This document shows, piece by piece, positions 1 to 10,082 of a stretch of DNA of 64,000 nucleotides (position 1 is the stretch's first letter; each line of letters begins with the position of its first letter). Where the stretch lies: positions 1 to 64,000 of the forward strand of contig NZ_JACHEN010000008.1 of assembly GCF_014205875.1 (NCBI RefSeq). Reading direction: 5' to 3'. The notes below the pieces were generated by a model that made no database searches, was not told where the DNA came from, and saw only the letters and a program-made list of their open reading frames with translations. Source of the DNA: Anaerosolibacter carboniphilus. GTDB lineage: Bacteria; Bacillota; Clostridia; Peptostreptococcales; Thermotaleaceae. Made by a program: the position numbers and the translations under genes.

Positions 1-300
1 ATCCTTCCAGATTTATATACCCACTGACATGATTATTCGGACTTTTTTAAGATAGAAAATGGATAATCCATCTAACTATATATTACAAGGGAACGACGCC
101 CTCGTCGTTCCGAAATATAGATGCTAAAAACAAAGGAATGGCAAAGGAGCGAGTTCCTACGGAATACTTGTGGAGGGTAAAAATTTAATATGATAAATCA
201 CAAAAAAACGCTTTCCTAAAATGCAGGATTATCAGGATTAGCTATCGAAATACAGCACATAAATGTTTTACGTTCAAACAATAAAAGGGGGGCATAATCC
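1..300. other. Leading gene-free stretch with one short palindrome
   Basis: No convincing coding sequence was found here. At 91-110 there is a perfect 8-bp palindrome (GAACGACG / CGTCGTTC). It is a relative of the hairpin at 3697-3715, where the arms read GAACGATG / CATCGTTC, so both arms have changed together. The last bases (about 288-294, AAAGGGGGGC) form the ribosome binding site of the chemoreceptor gene that follows. Confidence 0.6.
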
Positions 301-1902
301 ATGAAGTTAAGAAGCAAGATCCTTTTTCCTATTCTACTGGTCATGATTGTAGCGATTGGGATATTAGGTTTAAGCAACTATTACAATGCCAAGGATACAA
401 TCATGGAGCAACTGCAGGAACAGGCAGGCAATGAGCTAAATACCATAACCACCATTATGCAGTTAAACAGTTCAAGTTTGAAAACTTTAATTGAAACGCT
501 AAAAATAGGGGGAGAGGGCTATGGCTATGTGATAGATGATAGGGGCATCATCACAGTCCATCCTGAGCAGGAAATGATCGGAAAGAAGCTAGACGATTAC
601 GATTGGGGAAAGACGATTCTTGAACGGAGAAATGGAAATCTCACATATGGCTTTGATGGACTTGAAAAATATGCTGTGTTTCAAGCTGTAGGAGGAAGTA
701 TTGTGGTGGTGGAAGTTCCAACAGAGGAGTTTATTGGCCCTTTACGTGCATTAAAGGTACAAATTGGAATTATACTTTTAGCCGCAATGTTAGCAGCCAC
801 CTTGATGATTACGCTATTGATTCATAAGACTACAATCAAACCTATAAATAAACTTATAGATGCGATGGAACAAGCTGGAAAAGGGAATTTGAGTGCAAGG
901 ATGAATACAAAGTCATCAGATGAAATGGGTAGATTAGGTGAAAGCTTCAATCATATGACAGAAAATATCAAGACATTGGTAAACAATGTAAAGGTAACGA
1001 TTTTAAAGCTCCAACAGGCCTCCGAGATTATCGCTTCCTCCACAGAAGAAGTGAGCGCTTCCACCATAGAAGTAGCAAGAACGATTCAAGAAATCGCTAA
1101 AGGGACAACGAATCAAGCTGTGGAGACGGCAGCAAGCCTGGAAATGACCAATACATTAGCAGATAAAATAGTAGCTGCCAATGAGAAAATCAAAGTTACT
1201 GCGGCAGGTACCACGGATATGAGATTAAAAAATGAGCGAGGAATGAAAGCGATCCATGTGCTTGAAAGTAGATTCGAAGAAAATACAAAGGCTTCTGTTG
1301 TTGTTGCAGAAAATGTAGGAGCTTTGGCTGAAAAATCCAAGTCCATTTCAATGATTGTGGAAGCCATTAAGGCAATCGCAGGACAGACCAACTTATTGGC
1401 ATTAAATGCTGCTATAGAGGCTGCAAGGGCAGGAGAACAAGGTCGGGGATTTTCTGTTGTAGCCGACGAGATTCGCAAGCTGGCAGAGCAATCTGCGAAA
1501 GCAACAGAGGAGATACAAAGCATTATTGGAGATATTATCCGTATTATTAGTACAACCAACTATACCATGGAAGAAGCAAAAGCAATCCTGACCAACGCCA
1601 ATGGTGCTCTCGTAGAAACAAAGGAAACATTTGAGGGAATAAAAGGCGCTGTAGAAGAGGTAACCAGTCAGGTTGATTTGCTAGACGCAGATATCAATGA
1701 AATGGACAGTGCAAAAGCAAATGTTCTGAAATCCATAGAAAGTGTATCTTCTGTTTCCCAGCAAACAGCAGCTTCAACCCAACAAATAAGTGCATCTGCG
1801 GAAGAACAAACGGCTTCCATGGAGGAAATAACCTCATCCTTACAGGAACTAAATAATATGGTGAATCACCTAGGTGAGGCCATAAAAATATTCAAGTTCT
1901 AA
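301..1902 (+). CDS. Methyl-accepting chemotaxis protein (Cache-HAMP-MCP)
   Basis: A 533-residue membrane chemoreceptor that should report a small extracellular ligand to a CheA/CheW array. A membrane segment lies at about residues 7-27, followed by a single Cache-like sensor region to about 150, a second membrane helix near 155-178 and a HAMP linker to about 230. A long helical signalling domain follows; its hairpin tip is centred near residues 350-400 and contains the family-typical [20 protein letters not shown]. The ATG is preceded by AAAGGGGGGC. It stands alone, followed by its own terminator. The ligand cannot be read from the sequence. A second receptor of different sensor type lies at 3842-5608 on the other strand. 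Confidence 0.95.
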   Translation: MKLRSKILFPILLVMIVAIGILGLSNYYNAKDTIMEQLQEQAGNELNTITTIMQLNSSSLKTLIETLKIGGEGYGYVIDDRGIITVHPEQEMIGKKLDDYDWGKTILERRNGNLTYGFDGLEKYAVFQAVGGSIVVVEVPTEEFIGPLRALKVQIGIILLAAMLAATLMITLLIHKTTIKPINKLIDAMEQAGKGNLSARMNTKSSDEMGRLGESFNHMTENIKTLVNNVKVTILKLQQASEIIASSTEEVSASTIEVARTIQEIAKGTTNQAVETAASLEMTNTLADKIVAANEKIKVTAAGTTDMRLKNERGMKAIHVLESRFEENTKASVVVAENVGALAEKSKSISMIVEAIKAIAGQTNLLALNAAIEAARAGEQGRGFSVVADEIRKLAEQSAKATEEIQSIIGDIIRIISTTNYTMEEAKAILTNANGALVETKETFEGIKGAVEEVTSQVDLLDADINEMDSAKANVLKSIESVSSVSQQTAASTQQISASAEEQTASMEEITSSLQELNNMVNHLGEAIKIFKF

Positions 1903-1944
1903 GGCATTCTAACAAAAGGTACCATATTTGTAATGAAAACATTC

Positions 1945-1978
1945 AGATTCCTGATGGAATAATCGGGAATCTTTTATT
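1945..1978 (+). terminator. Intrinsic terminator after the chemoreceptor gene
   Basis: AGATTCCTGAT pairs with AATCGGGAATCT (one G-U) around a short loop and is followed by a T-rich tract. It lies about 40 nt after the stop codon. Confidence 0.8.
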
Positions 1979-2065
1979 TTAAATATTTTTTTAATTTTTG
2001 AAAAAACTATTAACACTAGAGGGATTGTCTGTGGAAGTAAATTGAGATCCAGAAGAGGTGACAAA

Positions 2066-3145
2066 ATGAAGGTAGCGATCATGGGTGCAGGTTTGTCAGG
2101 TCTATCCTGTGCTTTAACCCTTGAACAACATGGGCTGGATGTAACAATATTTGAGAGTAGAAGTCAGACGGGAGACAGATTCGTAAATGGAGAAATACTC
2201 CTTTCTATTTTGCAAAGGCCAGTTTCCGACTGTATTGTCTATTTGGCAGAGAAGCACAATGTTTTTTTACACCCGACAAGCAATATTTCGAAGCTTATGC
2301 TATATAGTGAGAAAGAAGAAACAGCTATTTCTGGCTTTCTAGGGTTTACCAATATAAGGGGACGGCATGAAGACTCCTTTGAAAAGCAGCTAGGGAGACA
2401 GGTGAAAAGTAAGATTATTTATAATAGTGATTATACGTACAAGCAATTAATGAAAGAGTTTACCCATGTTGTTATGGCTACGGGGGATGCAGCGTATGTG
2501 ATGAAGCTTGATAATTATCGTAAAGATTTATCTGTGACGCTGAAAGGTGCAACGGTTGAAGGCCATTTCACACCAAGTACAGTCATTGCGTGGTTAAACA
2601 ATGAATTTGCACCAAAAGGCTACGCCTACTTGATCCCATTTTCTGATAAGGAAGCAAACATTGTGATTGCATACCCAGATTATCCAGAAAACAAAGCAAA
2701 GGATATTGATAGGTTATGGGAAAAATTCTATCAGGAAGCCTGCAGTAAATTAAATCAAGAGATGAGGATTACCGATGGCTTTGAAGTTACTGAATATATC
2801 ATAGGAGTTTGTCAGCAACCTAGGCTAGGAAATACCTTGTTCACTGGCAATTGCTTTGGATCAATCATGCCGTTTCTGGGATTTGGTCAATGGGTTGCAC
2901 TTTTGACAGGTATCTATGCAGCTCAAGATTTGTCCGGTATGGGGAGATACGAAGAATTAACAAAGCCTTTACGCCAAGGATATGAGAACTCTCTGGTTTT
3001 AAGGCGAGGGATGGAAAAAGCAGATAATACAAGATTTGACCTAATGATAAGAGCCTTAGGTGGAAGGCTTGGAGAAAAACTCTTCAATAGTGGGCATCAC
3101 GATCCCTTAAAGCTTGTAAGCTATCTGCTGAGGCCTTTTGTATGA
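2066..3145 (+). CDS. FAD/NAD(P)-binding oxidoreductase
   Basis: A 359-residue flavoprotein with an N-terminal Rossmann dinucleotide fold (GAGLSGLSCALTLEQHG right at the start, then an acidic residue closing the second strand). It resembles the broad NAD(P)/FAD-dependent oxidoreductase group that includes geranylgeranyl-reductase-like enzymes; the substrate is not evident. An in-frame TTG at 2042 would add eight residues, but ATG 2066 is preferred because GAGGTG sits 6 nt upstream and the Rossmann strand begins immediately after it. There is no Fe-S or disulfide redox motif. It appears monocistronic. Confidence 0.8.
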   Translation: MKVAIMGAGLSGLSCALTLEQHGLDVTIFESRSQTGDRFVNGEILLSILQRPVSDCIVYLAEKHNVFLHPTSNISKLMLYSEKEETAISGFLGFTNIRGRHEDSFEKQLGRQVKSKIIYNSDYTYKQLMKEFTHVVMATGDAAYVMKLDNYRKDLSVTLKGATVEGHFTPSTVIAWLNNEFAPKGYAYLIPFSDKEANIVIAYPDYPENKAKDIDRLWEKFYQEACSKLNQEMRITDGFEVTEYIIGVCQQPRLGNTLFTGNCFGSIMPFLGFGQWVALLTGIYAAQDLSGMGRYEELTKPLRQGYENSLVLRRGMEKADNTRFDLMIRALGGRLGEKLFNSGHHDPLKLVSYLLRPFV

Positions 3146-3316
3146 AAATATACAATAACTGTTGCATTCTTTTGAATATAATGCTATGATGAAAGTGCTA
3201 TGATGGTTTAACGACCATCAAGAGATAGATTTAATACAGTTAACAACATTTCCTCTTTTAGGGTAATAATGTGAACCAGATTAAATCTTAATCAACGAAA
3301 AAGGAGGAATGTTGAA

Positions 3317-3490
3317 ATGGCAGATAAAACTTTAGCATGTAAAGATTGTGAGAAAGAGTTCGTTTTCACAGAAGGCGAGCAAGCTTTCTACAAAGAAAAA
3401 GGTTTTGAAAATGAACCTCAAAGATGTCCAGCTTGCAGACAAGCGAAGAAGCAACAAAGAAACAATAACAACAGAGGCTTCAGAAGATAA
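3317..3490 (+). CDS. Zinc-ribbon miniprotein (57 aa)
   Basis: A small protein with CKDC near the N-terminus and CPAC about 30 residues later, so four cysteines can form one treble-clef or zinc-ribbon site. The C-terminal tail is rich in Lys, Gln, Asn and Arg and ends NRGFRR, suggesting nucleic-acid or ribosome contact (inference). This matches the 'probable zinc-ribbon domain' family common in Clostridia. The start is set by a perfect AAGGAGGA 6 nt before ATG. A strong terminator follows within 15 nt, so the message is short and dedicated. Confidence 0.85.
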   Translation: MADKTLACKDCEKEFVFTEGEQAFYKEKGFENEPQRCPACRQAKKQQRNNNNRGFRR

Positions 3491-3503
3491 TATATCAATA
3501 ATG

Positions 3504-3541
3504 AACCCTAGAGGATTTTATCCACTAGGGTTTTTATTTTT
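3504..3541 (+). terminator. Terminator of the zinc-ribbon gene
   Basis: AACCCTAG and CTAGGGTT (3504-3511 / 3525-3532) extend through an inner AGGA/TCC pairing, followed by a long T tract. Confidence 0.9.
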
Positions 3542-3640
3542 TTATACGATAGCGCATTTTTGCATTTTGCTGTGAGTTTTAATATATGAATGCCTATACG
3601 CTTGTTTCGCAGTTGTAGGAAAATACGTCGCAACGATAAC

Positions 3641-3806
3641 GGTTGGACAGGGTCGTCCAACCCTACAAAACCACAGAGAATCATGTTTTTTGTAGAGAAC
3701 GATGCCTCATCGTTCCGAAAAAAAATAGGGATTCAAAACCGCGGAACGGCGCCGATCCCTACGAAGTATGGTCACAATCGGGCGGGATCTCCCACCCGAT
3801 TGTGAC
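3641..3806. repeat. Composite of four consecutive palindromes
   Basis: Four hairpins follow one another. GGTTGGAC/GTCCAACC is at 3641-3661. GAACGATG/CATCGTTC is at 3697-3715. TAGGGAT/ATCCCTA is at 3726-3761. GTCACAATCGGG/CCCGATTGTGAC is at 3771-3806, with a further GGGA/TCCC inside. The stretch has no RBS-supported reading frame. It resembles a cluster of small palindromic mobile repeats lying between the convergent zinc-ribbon and chemoreceptor genes. Confidence 0.75.
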
Positions 3807-3841
3807 GCAATATTTATTCAATATATCTGATGGAAAGATTC

Positions 3842-5608
3842 TTATATTTTAAATTGTTCGATAACCTGTTCTAGCTGTGTAGATAAGACTTTTAACTCAT
3901 GGGCATGGCTTGATACTTCTTCTACCGCTGCCAATTGTTCTTCGGATGACGCAGACACTTCTTCAGTGGCAGCCGATGTTTGCTGGGTAGAAGCAGAGAT
4001 ATTTTCCATAATTCCTACAATCTCGTCTTTCATATTTCTCATAGATAGGGTTTCTTTACTAATTTCATTTACACTAATAATTAGCTTTTTGAGAGCACTA
4101 GATATTTCCTTGAAAGCATTCTTTGTATCATTTACTGCAGTATTTTGTTCTTTAGATACAGACTTAACGAGTTCCATTGTTTCCACAGAGGAATTAGAAT
4201 ACTTATGTATGTCCCCAATAATATCTTTGATCTCTTTCACTGCGTTCTCCGATTGTTCAGCCAGCTTTCTGATCTCATCAGCTACCACTGCAAAACCTCT
4301 ACCCGCATCTCCTGCCCGTGCAGCTTCGATAGATGCATTCAGAGCCAGTAAATTTGTCTGTTGAGAAATTTGTGTAATGGTTTCTGTAATAACATTGATT
4401 TTATTGCTGCTTTCGCTTACTTTGTTAATAACCTCACTAATACTGTTTGTGGCTGTATTATTCTTATCTGTAGTACCAATTAGTGTTTCAACAGCTTTCA
4501 ATCCCTTATCGCTTAATTCATCGGTTATTGAAGCTACTTGATCCATATTTATGGCTGAATCGGCTACTGTTTCAATGTTGTTTGCCAATATATCGACTTT
4601 GTTTACCGCATTTTCAGTGCTATTTGCTTCTTCCCCAACGGCTTGAGCCACCTCTTGTATGGTCGTTGCTACTTCGTTGATAGCCCTAGAAGTCTCTTCC
4701 GTAATCGTTGCTAAGGAGTCAGAGAACTTCATTACTGTCGTCGAAGAATCCTTCATTGTGGAAATAAGCTCCTTCATATTTCGTAGCATAACGTTAAAAG
4801 ACTTTGCCAACATCCCTGTTTCATCCCTATTTGAAATGTTTAGCTCCATAATGCGAAGATTCCCTTTGGACACCTCTTCTAAATTATTGCTAATCATCTG
4901 TATAGGTACAGATATATGTCTAGAGAATAGGATAATAGCAATCAGGCCTAGAATAGTAGATCCTGCTAAAATGAACAACAGTAATTTTAAGATGGCATGA
5001 GAACCTTGATTATAATCTTGCATATAGGAACCAGCTGAGACAATCCAACCCCAATGGGGGTCTTTTTCTTGATAGGATATTTTTTCTCCTACCTGTTCAG
5101 AGTTTGGTAATGTCCATGTATAATAAACAAATCCGCCACCATTTTGAGCAGATTTTATTTGTTCTTGAACAAGTTTAAACCCTTTGCCGCTTTTGTCTTC
5201 TACATCCCACACATTTTTACCCTCTAGAGAAGGATGAGCGACCTCTAAACCATTTTCATCATATACTACAAAGTAGCCATTCTCTCCTAAATTAATGTTC
5301 TTATTGATGTCTCTTTTGCCTTCGCTATTCATCTTGCCCAACAAATAGATTTTAACTTCTTCTTGGGCCTCGGCTAAAGTTTTATTTCCCGTACTTACTT
5401 CTTTTTGTTTAGTATCAATAAGCTGAAGTGCCTGTTTGACACTGTTCTTTAGTATGACTTCTCCTTTCTTATTTAACTCGGTTGTTGCAATTCGATAGCT
5501 AACGATTCCAGTAACTAATAACGGAAGGATTAGTAAAAGGGATGTCATCGCAATCAGTTTGGTGCGAATAGAGCTTGTTAAGTTCAATTTGATTCTTTTT
5601 GTTTGCAT
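3842..5608 (-). CDS. Methyl-accepting chemotaxis protein (dCache type)
   Basis: A 588-residue chemoreceptor. A membrane helix at about residues 15-38 is followed by a large extracellular double-Cache-like sensor; [20 protein letters not shown] is the typical Cache strand pattern. Then come a second membrane helix near 210-235, HAMP, and a signalling domain with [17 protein letters not shown] at its tip. The C-terminus lacks an obvious CheR-tethering pentapeptide. The upstream ATG at 5629 is less likely than the ATG at 5608, which has GGAGG eight bases before it. The ligand is unknown; dCache sensors often bind amino acids or other small organic ions. Confidence 0.93.
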   Translation of the reverse strand: MQTKRIKLNLTSSIRTKLIAMTSLLLILPLLVTGIVSYRIATTELNKKGEVILKNSVKQALQLIDTKQKEVSTGNKTLAEAQEEVKIYLLGKMNSEGKRDINKNINLGENGYFVVYDENGLEVAHPSLEGKNVWDVEDKSGKGFKLVQEQIKSAQNGGGFVYYTWTLPNSEQVGEKISYQEKDPHWGWIVSAGSYMQDYNQGSHAILKLLLFILAGSTILGLIAIILFSRHISVPIQMISNNLEEVSKGNLRIMELNISNRDETGMLAKSFNVMLRNMKELISTMKDSSTTVMKFSDSLATITEETSRAINEVATTIQEVAQAVGEEANSTENAVNKVDILANNIETVADSAINMDQVASITDELSDKGLKAVETLIGTTDKNNTATNSISEVINKVSESSNKINVITETITQISQQTNLLALNASIEAARAGDAGRGFAVVADEIRKLAEQSENAVKEIKDIIGDIHKYSNSSVETMELVKSVSKEQNTAVNDTKNAFKEISSALKKLIISVNEISKETLSMRNMKDEIVGIMENISASTQQTSAATEEVSASSEEQLAAVEEVSSHAHELKVLSTQLEQVIEQFKI

Positions 5609-5875
5609 AAGCGTGCCTCCAGTTCTCATTTTAAAATGGGAAGAATTTAGCGTAGATGGAACTTGTTTGATTGACTAACTTAAATTCGACAATTTTTGTC
5701 AAAATCCTTTTAATAAAGAAGTATTTGAGTATGGTTTATAATGGGAAACTCAAAACCTATCTATTTTTACTCTTATAATTTAAGCTTAAGGAGTACTTTC
5801 GATTTTTGCTTTATAGATTGAATTGCCATAAGAAAAAATCATTCATTGACTGATTTTTGGGTATAAAATAGAAAA

Positions 5876-5898
5876 CAACTCCTTAGAATAAGAAGTTG
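5876..5898 (-). terminator. Terminator of the MASE3 histidine kinase gene
   Basis: CAACT / AGTTG with additional inner pairing. Read on the minus strand, the hairpin is followed by TTTTCTATTTT. It lies about 20 nt past the kinase stop codon. Confidence 0.7.
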
Positions 5899-5917
5899 CT
5901 TTGTCTCTATCCATTTC

Positions 5918-8401
5918 TTACGAATATATATCAGAAAACTCGATATTTATCCTTTCGATATTTATTTCCCCTGTAGAAGCAATTTCGTCATATTCATTAT
6001 TTTCGCTATTCATGAATATAGCAGGCAGCTTAATAATAAATTCACTTCCTTGACCATAAATACTTTTTACACCAATCGTTCCGCCATGGAGCTCAACAAT
6101 TGATTTAACAAGAGATAAACCTATACCACTGCCTTCAGCTCTTCTACTTAAAGGATCATTTACTTGTCTAAATTTATCAAAGATTTTTTCCTGCATATCT
6201 TCGGGAATACCTATACCTGTATCTTTTATAGAAATAATGATATTCTCATCTGCATCCTGTATGTTTACCTCTATAATACCTCCTGGATTTGAAAATTTTA
6301 TGGCATTTGAAAGTAAGTTCAGGAGTACTCGTTCTATTTTATCCGCATCACAGGCAATAATTTTTTCTTCTATGTCTGTATCAAAAACAAGTTCAATCCC
6401 TTTGCTTCTTGTATATTCCACAATGGATAAGGTAATATCTTCGACGATACTCACAATATTATAATTCTTATAATTCATATGTAAAAAGCCTGAATCTATC
6501 TTTGTTATATCAATTAAGTTGTTAATCAACCGTAATAAGCGGTGACAATTTTGCTTCATAACATAGATATACTTTTTGAATGAGGTATTTTCAGCATGAA
6601 ATTCACTAACTTGAAGCAATTGTACTGTACCAAGGATCACATTTAACGGCGTTTTCAGTTCATGAGATATCATTGAAAAAAACTGAGTGATTGTCTTATT
6701 ATATTCTTGCTCTTTTTCTAATTGGATTTGTTTTTGTTGAATATCTTTTTGTAGTTGCTCTTTTTGTTTTTTTCCAGAAATATCTCTGACAATGATAACA
6801 GCAGAAGTATCCTCATTTATTGAGTATGGAAAACCTGCAGCTTCAATATCCAGAACGGTACCATTGTGTAAAATGATTTTTTGCTCTAAAAATGGTAGGA
6901 CTCTCTTTTTTTCTAAGATTTCTAAAAGTATATTATGAATCGTATTGCTACAGGAAGGATGCGTCCTTAAAAAATCATGTTGATTTTGATTCATTAGTTG
7001 TTCAGGAGATCCTACTTGCAGTATCTTAGCTAAGGCTTTGTTTGCATAGATGTATTTACCTTTATCTATAATTCCAATTCCTTCGGGCATCATCTCGACC
7101 AATGTTTGGTAGCGCATTTCATGGTCTTTTAATTGACTAACTAAATGTAGGCTATTTGTAATATCACGAAAGCTCCAAATACTGCCTAATATTTCTCCGT
7201 CAGTTATAAGGGGCTTATATAATTGCTCTATGATCCTTCCATCTTTGGCCTTAATATAATGTATATTTTCTTTAGAAGCGTGGGGTTTTTGTTGAAAGTT
7301 CAACAGGATTTTTCTAGAATCACTGCAATGATCTTTTAAAAATCTTATGATATCTTTAGCTTCTCTTTTCTCAATAATCTTTTCAGGGATTTGCCACATG
7401 TTGATTAATTGGTTATTTATTTTCATGAGCTCTCCATCGATGTTTATCACCATAAATCCAGCTTCTGTTGAATTAAGAATAGAATTTAGTACAGCTTGAT
7501 CTTTTAATAATTCTTTCTCAATAGCTCTTCTTTTATCATTTTCTGATTGTAATTCAGCATTGCTTTCTTCTAGTTCACTCATGACTTCTTCTAGATAAAT
7601 ATTCGTCTTATTTAAAAGATGGTAAGGCTCTTTTAGATAGGTTTGCACAATGGATTTATATACAAAGTAGAAAGATAGTAATTTGAAAATATGTCCAAGC
7701 ATATTTGAGAGACCATATACACTAACATAAAATACAAAGAACAACTCAGAGATAGCTGTAAGTGTAATAGAGAGGATCAGATAAAAGAAGACTTCACGTG
7801 ATTGGGATTCTTTTTTTCTTACTAAGAAAGATATTGCTATCAATAAAATACCGCAAATGATATATTCGCTTATTTTTTTGAAAGAAGTTAGGCCGATCCC
7901 TTCCACAAAGCAGTTAGGGAAAATGTTCCAATAAAAAACAGATAGCAATAAAAAAGCAGAAATGACAGAATATAAAAAAGTCAGTTTAGATACTCGAGTC
8001 CGTCTATTTAAAAATATAGATACAATAACAAGCGATATACTTTCTATGTATCGGGCTATAATCCATAGTTGTGTTGGCACATTTGCGTCTAGACCAGAAA
8101 AAATGTTCATTCCTTTATAAGTAATCGTATGAATAAAATCGAAACCCGCAACAAAAGAATAAGAAACTCCTAGAAGTAACAGAGAATCATTTTTCGTAAA
8201 GGTATGAGTGTTAAAGGCAATTACCATTACGCCAAGACCAATAACGATGCACAGACCCTCTACAAGGATATGAAAGAACAGATAATTTTCAAAACTGGAA
8301 TATATGAGACCTAGCATAATTGATGCAAAAAAAAACAGTCTGATCAATGATTGCTTAGACATGAATTGAGATAGTTTTCCGAATGTAAAATTATTTTCCA
8401 A
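5918..8401 (-). CDS. MASE3-PAS-PAS sensor histidine kinase
   Basis: An 827-residue membrane kinase. The N-terminal ~250 residues are a multi-helix integral membrane sensor matching MASE3. A coiled coil at about 255-300 leads to two PAS domains (about 305-415 and 425-545). The HisKA phospho-acceptor helix has FFSMISHELKTP with His near residue 580. The ATPase domain has its N box NAIKFSNPGG and G1 box DTGIGIPEDM. The start codon is TTG, with GGGAGGG 8 nt upstream. No response regulator is adjacent, so its partner is elsewhere. It is divergent from the agr-like locus, with about 320 bp between them; a functional link is possible but not shown. Confidence 0.92.
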   Translation of the reverse strand: MENNFTFGKLSQFMSKQSLIRLFFFASIMLGLIYSSFENYLFFHILVEGLCIVIGLGVMVIAFNTHTFTKNDSLLLLGVSYSFVAGFDFIHTITYKGMNIFSGLDANVPTQLWIIARYIESISLVIVSIFLNRRTRVSKLTFLYSVISAFLLLSVFYWNIFPNCFVEGIGLTSFKKISEYIICGILLIAISFLVRKKESQSREVFFYLILSITLTAISELFFVFYVSVYGLSNMLGHIFKLLSFYFVYKSIVQTYLKEPYHLLNKTNIYLEEVMSELEESNAELQSENDKRRAIEKELLKDQAVLNSILNSTEAGFMVINIDGELMKINNQLINMWQIPEKIIEKREAKDIIRFLKDHCSDSRKILLNFQQKPHASKENIHYIKAKDGRIIEQLYKPLITDGEILGSIWSFRDITNSLHLVSQLKDHEMRYQTLVEMMPEGIGIIDKGKYIYANKALAKILQVGSPEQLMNQNQHDFLRTHPSCSNTIHNILLEILEKKRVLPFLEQKIILHNGTVLDIEAAGFPYSINEDTSAVIIVRDISGKKQKEQLQKDIQQKQIQLEKEQEYNKTITQFFSMISHELKTPLNVILGTVQLLQVSEFHAENTSFKKYIYVMKQNCHRLLRLINNLIDITKIDSGFLHMNYKNYNIVSIVEDITLSIVEYTRSKGIELVFDTDIEEKIIACDADKIERVLLNLLSNAIKFSNPGGIIEVNIQDADENIIISIKDTGIGIPEDMQEKIFDKFRQVNDPLSRRAEGSGIGLSLVKSIVELHGGTIGVKSIYGQGSEFIIKLPAIFMNSENNEYDEIASTGEINIERINIEFSDIYS

Positions 8402-8724
8402 TGTTTAGCCCTCCCTAAGTGGTCAAATGTTAAAAAAATCTAATAAATAACTCAATTTAAAATATTGCTGAATACCGTTTTATAAGTTCTACAAAATACT
8501 GGAAAATCCTTTGCGAATTTTCCTTCGTATCAAGAAAAATAAAAATTATATGTATAAATATATTGGAGGGTTAGTATCGAATACACATACTTTGTAAATT
8601 CAATCGTTAGAAGGTATTTCCATTATAAAATATAAAGGATTTGTTTCAATGCTGTCGAATTTAGTTATATGTCGAAATATGGTGTCAGATGTTGAAAGCA
8701 ATTTGTTGAAAGGAGGCCGAATAA
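8402..8724. other. Divergent intergenic region, kinase / agr-like locus
   Basis: An AT-rich 323-bp gap. The ends carry the two ribosome binding sites (AGGGAGGG for the kinase on the minus strand; AAAGGAGG at 8710-8717 for the GTG start at 8725). I see no strong palindrome, terminator or extra reading frame; promoters must lie here but none is clear by eye. Confidence 0.5.
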
Positions 8725-9180
8725 GTGTTAAAATTACCCTTGTTGGCATTATTTCTAAGGACAATACCTGAAGGAGTATTGCTCATTTTTGCTGGCTATA
8801 TACTTACAGGTGAGAAAATAGATAAAGGTAGGGTTATACGATCTGGTATTATGTTAGGAATAATAACATACCTAGTTAGGCAATTACCAATTAATTTTGG
8901 TGTACATACTATGATTACTCTGCTAGCATATATCATTTTGGTGCATAAGATAAATAAGATTGATATTATTAAGGCTATTTCCGTAGCAATAATAAGCTTC
9001 ATTATTATCTCATTTGCAGATTGGGTTACAATTCTATCATATATAAAATTATTTCAAATGGATGTAGAAATACTACTTAATCAATCGTTTCTAAGTATTT
9101 TGCTTGGAACACCTTCTCTATTATTAATGTTTGGTATCATGTGTTTAATTGGTTCTATAAGAAAGAAAAGAATTAGATAA
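8725..9180 (+). CDS. Polytopic membrane protein, AgrC-input-like
   Basis: A 151-residue protein made almost entirely of four or five hydrophobic helices, with a short basic tail. It starts at GTG with AAAGGAGG seven bases upstream and lies 15 nt before agrB, so it is in the same operon. The sequence (LRTIPEG near the start, then LVRQLPINFGVHT) resembles, from memory of the family, the membrane input half of AgrC-type GHKL sensor kinases in Clostridia, but no kinase domain is attached. It could be a free-standing peptide-binding module or an accessory to AgrB export. The function is inferred from context only. Confidence 0.6.
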   Translation: MLKLPLLALFLRTIPEGVLLIFAGYILTGEKIDKGRVIRSGIMLGIITYLVRQLPINFGVHTMITLLAYIILVHKINKIDIIKAISVAIISFIIISFADWVTILSYIKLFQMDVEILLNQSFLSILLGTPSLLLMFGIMCLIGSIRKKRIR

Positions 9181-9195
9181 GAGGGTAGGGTTAGA

Positions 9196-9864
9196 ATGTA
9201 TTTAATTGAAAAACTATCGAATCGTTTTGCCTCTCAAATATCAGTAATCTTAGGTTTTGATAAAGATTATGAAGAAATTCTAGCTTATGGAGCTTTTGCT
9301 ATTTTGCATATTTTATGGTCAATTCTGTTAATCACTGTTTTTGGAATTTTATTTGGTGTGCTTTTAGAGTCTTTGATAATATCATTTACGGCAAGTATTT
9401 TAAGAAAATATTCTGGTGGTGTTCATGCAACATCACCGAATAGATGTGCGACGATAGGTACAATTATATTCGTAGGATTTTCTGTAGCTATAAATCAATT
9501 CAATTCTATAAATTTAGTCTTTGCCTTAATATTTCATATTCTTAGTTTTATATATGCTTATTATATTATTTCAAGATATTGTCCTGTAGATACTCCTAAC
9601 AAACCAATCATTAAGCAGGAGTCGAAAGAGCGACTTAGGAAAAAGTCATTTCAATTTATTCATCTTTGTCTTATTTGTTCAGTCGGATTATTCATATTAT
9701 ATTTCCAGAGAATAAACTATCCAGCAATGAAACTTATTTTAGCAATATGTATTGGATTGGTATGGCAATCATTTACTTTAACAAGATTAGGTCATCTAAT
9801 AATATCAAATTTAGATATTTTATTAGCAAAAACTTCTTTTATTACTGGAGGTGACAAAAGATGA
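9196..9864 (+). CDS. agrB: AgrB-type peptide-processing membrane protease
   Basis: A 222-residue integral membrane cysteine endopeptidase that cuts the AgrD C-terminal tail and helps form the cyclic thiolactone autoinducer. RKYSGGVHA places the catalytic His at residue 77 and the Cys is at residue 84, the same numbering as the S. aureus enzyme. Five or six membrane helices follow the family pattern. Its stop overlaps the agrD start (ATGA at 9861-9864), implying translational coupling. RBS GAGGG precedes ATG. There is no agrC or agrA downstream, as in several clostridial agrBD loci. Confidence 0.93.
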   Translation: MYLIEKLSNRFASQISVILGFDKDYEEILAYGAFAILHILWSILLITVFGILFGVLLESLIISFTASILRKYSGGVHATSPNRCATIGTIIFVGFSVAINQFNSINLVFALIFHILSFIYAYYIISRYCPVDTPNKPIIKQESKERLRKKSFQFIHLCLICSVGLFILYFQRINYPAMKLILAICIGLVWQSFTLTRLGHLIISNLDILLAKTSFITGGDKR

Positions 9865-9998
9865 AGAAGCATTTATTTACTACACTTGCTGTTTTTGGAG
9901 CTACAGTTTTAGCTTTTTTTGCTAGCACGACTGCAGCATCCGCTTGTGTATGGGGAGTGTATCAACCTACAGAACCAAAGCTGCTAAGAGAAAAATAA
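9861..9998 (+). CDS. agrD: AgrD autoinducer pro-peptide (45 aa)
   Basis: A small gene overlapping agrB by 4 nt, with GGAGGTGA as RBS inside the agrB end. Residues 1-26 form a basic then hydrophobic amphipathic leader. Cys29 begins the core (SACVWGVYQPTEPK) and the tail LLREK is charged. The QPxEP motif after the core matches clostridial AgrD peptides. By alignment with the C. perfringens type (ring of five residues before xQPEEP), the predicted thiolactone ring is CVWGV (residues 29-33), possibly with a short SA exocyclic tail; a ring ending at Tyr34 is the alternative. Confidence 0.9.
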   Translation: MKKHLFTTLAVFGATVLAFFASTTAASACVWGVYQPTEPKLLREK

Positions 9999-10000
9999 AA

Positions 10001-10030
10001 AGGGAGGTCGGAAATTGACCTCTTTTTATT
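10001..10030 (+). terminator. Terminator after agrD
   Basis: GAGGTC / GACCTC (10004-10009 / 10017-10022), extended by A-T and G-U pairs, then TTTTTATTTT. It ends the agr-like message 50 nt before the next gene, so the GGDEF/HD-GYP gene would need read-through or its own promoter. Confidence 0.85.
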
Positions 10031-10082
10031 TTAATTTTCTACAATTTTAACTAATTATAGTAGAGTATATATAGGTGAGAAA

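Noticed and set aside
3348-3575. 75-codon plus-strand frame over the zinc-ribbon gene
   Set aside because: It is out of frame with the RBS-supported 57-aa zinc-ribbon gene at 3317-3490 and runs through its terminator.
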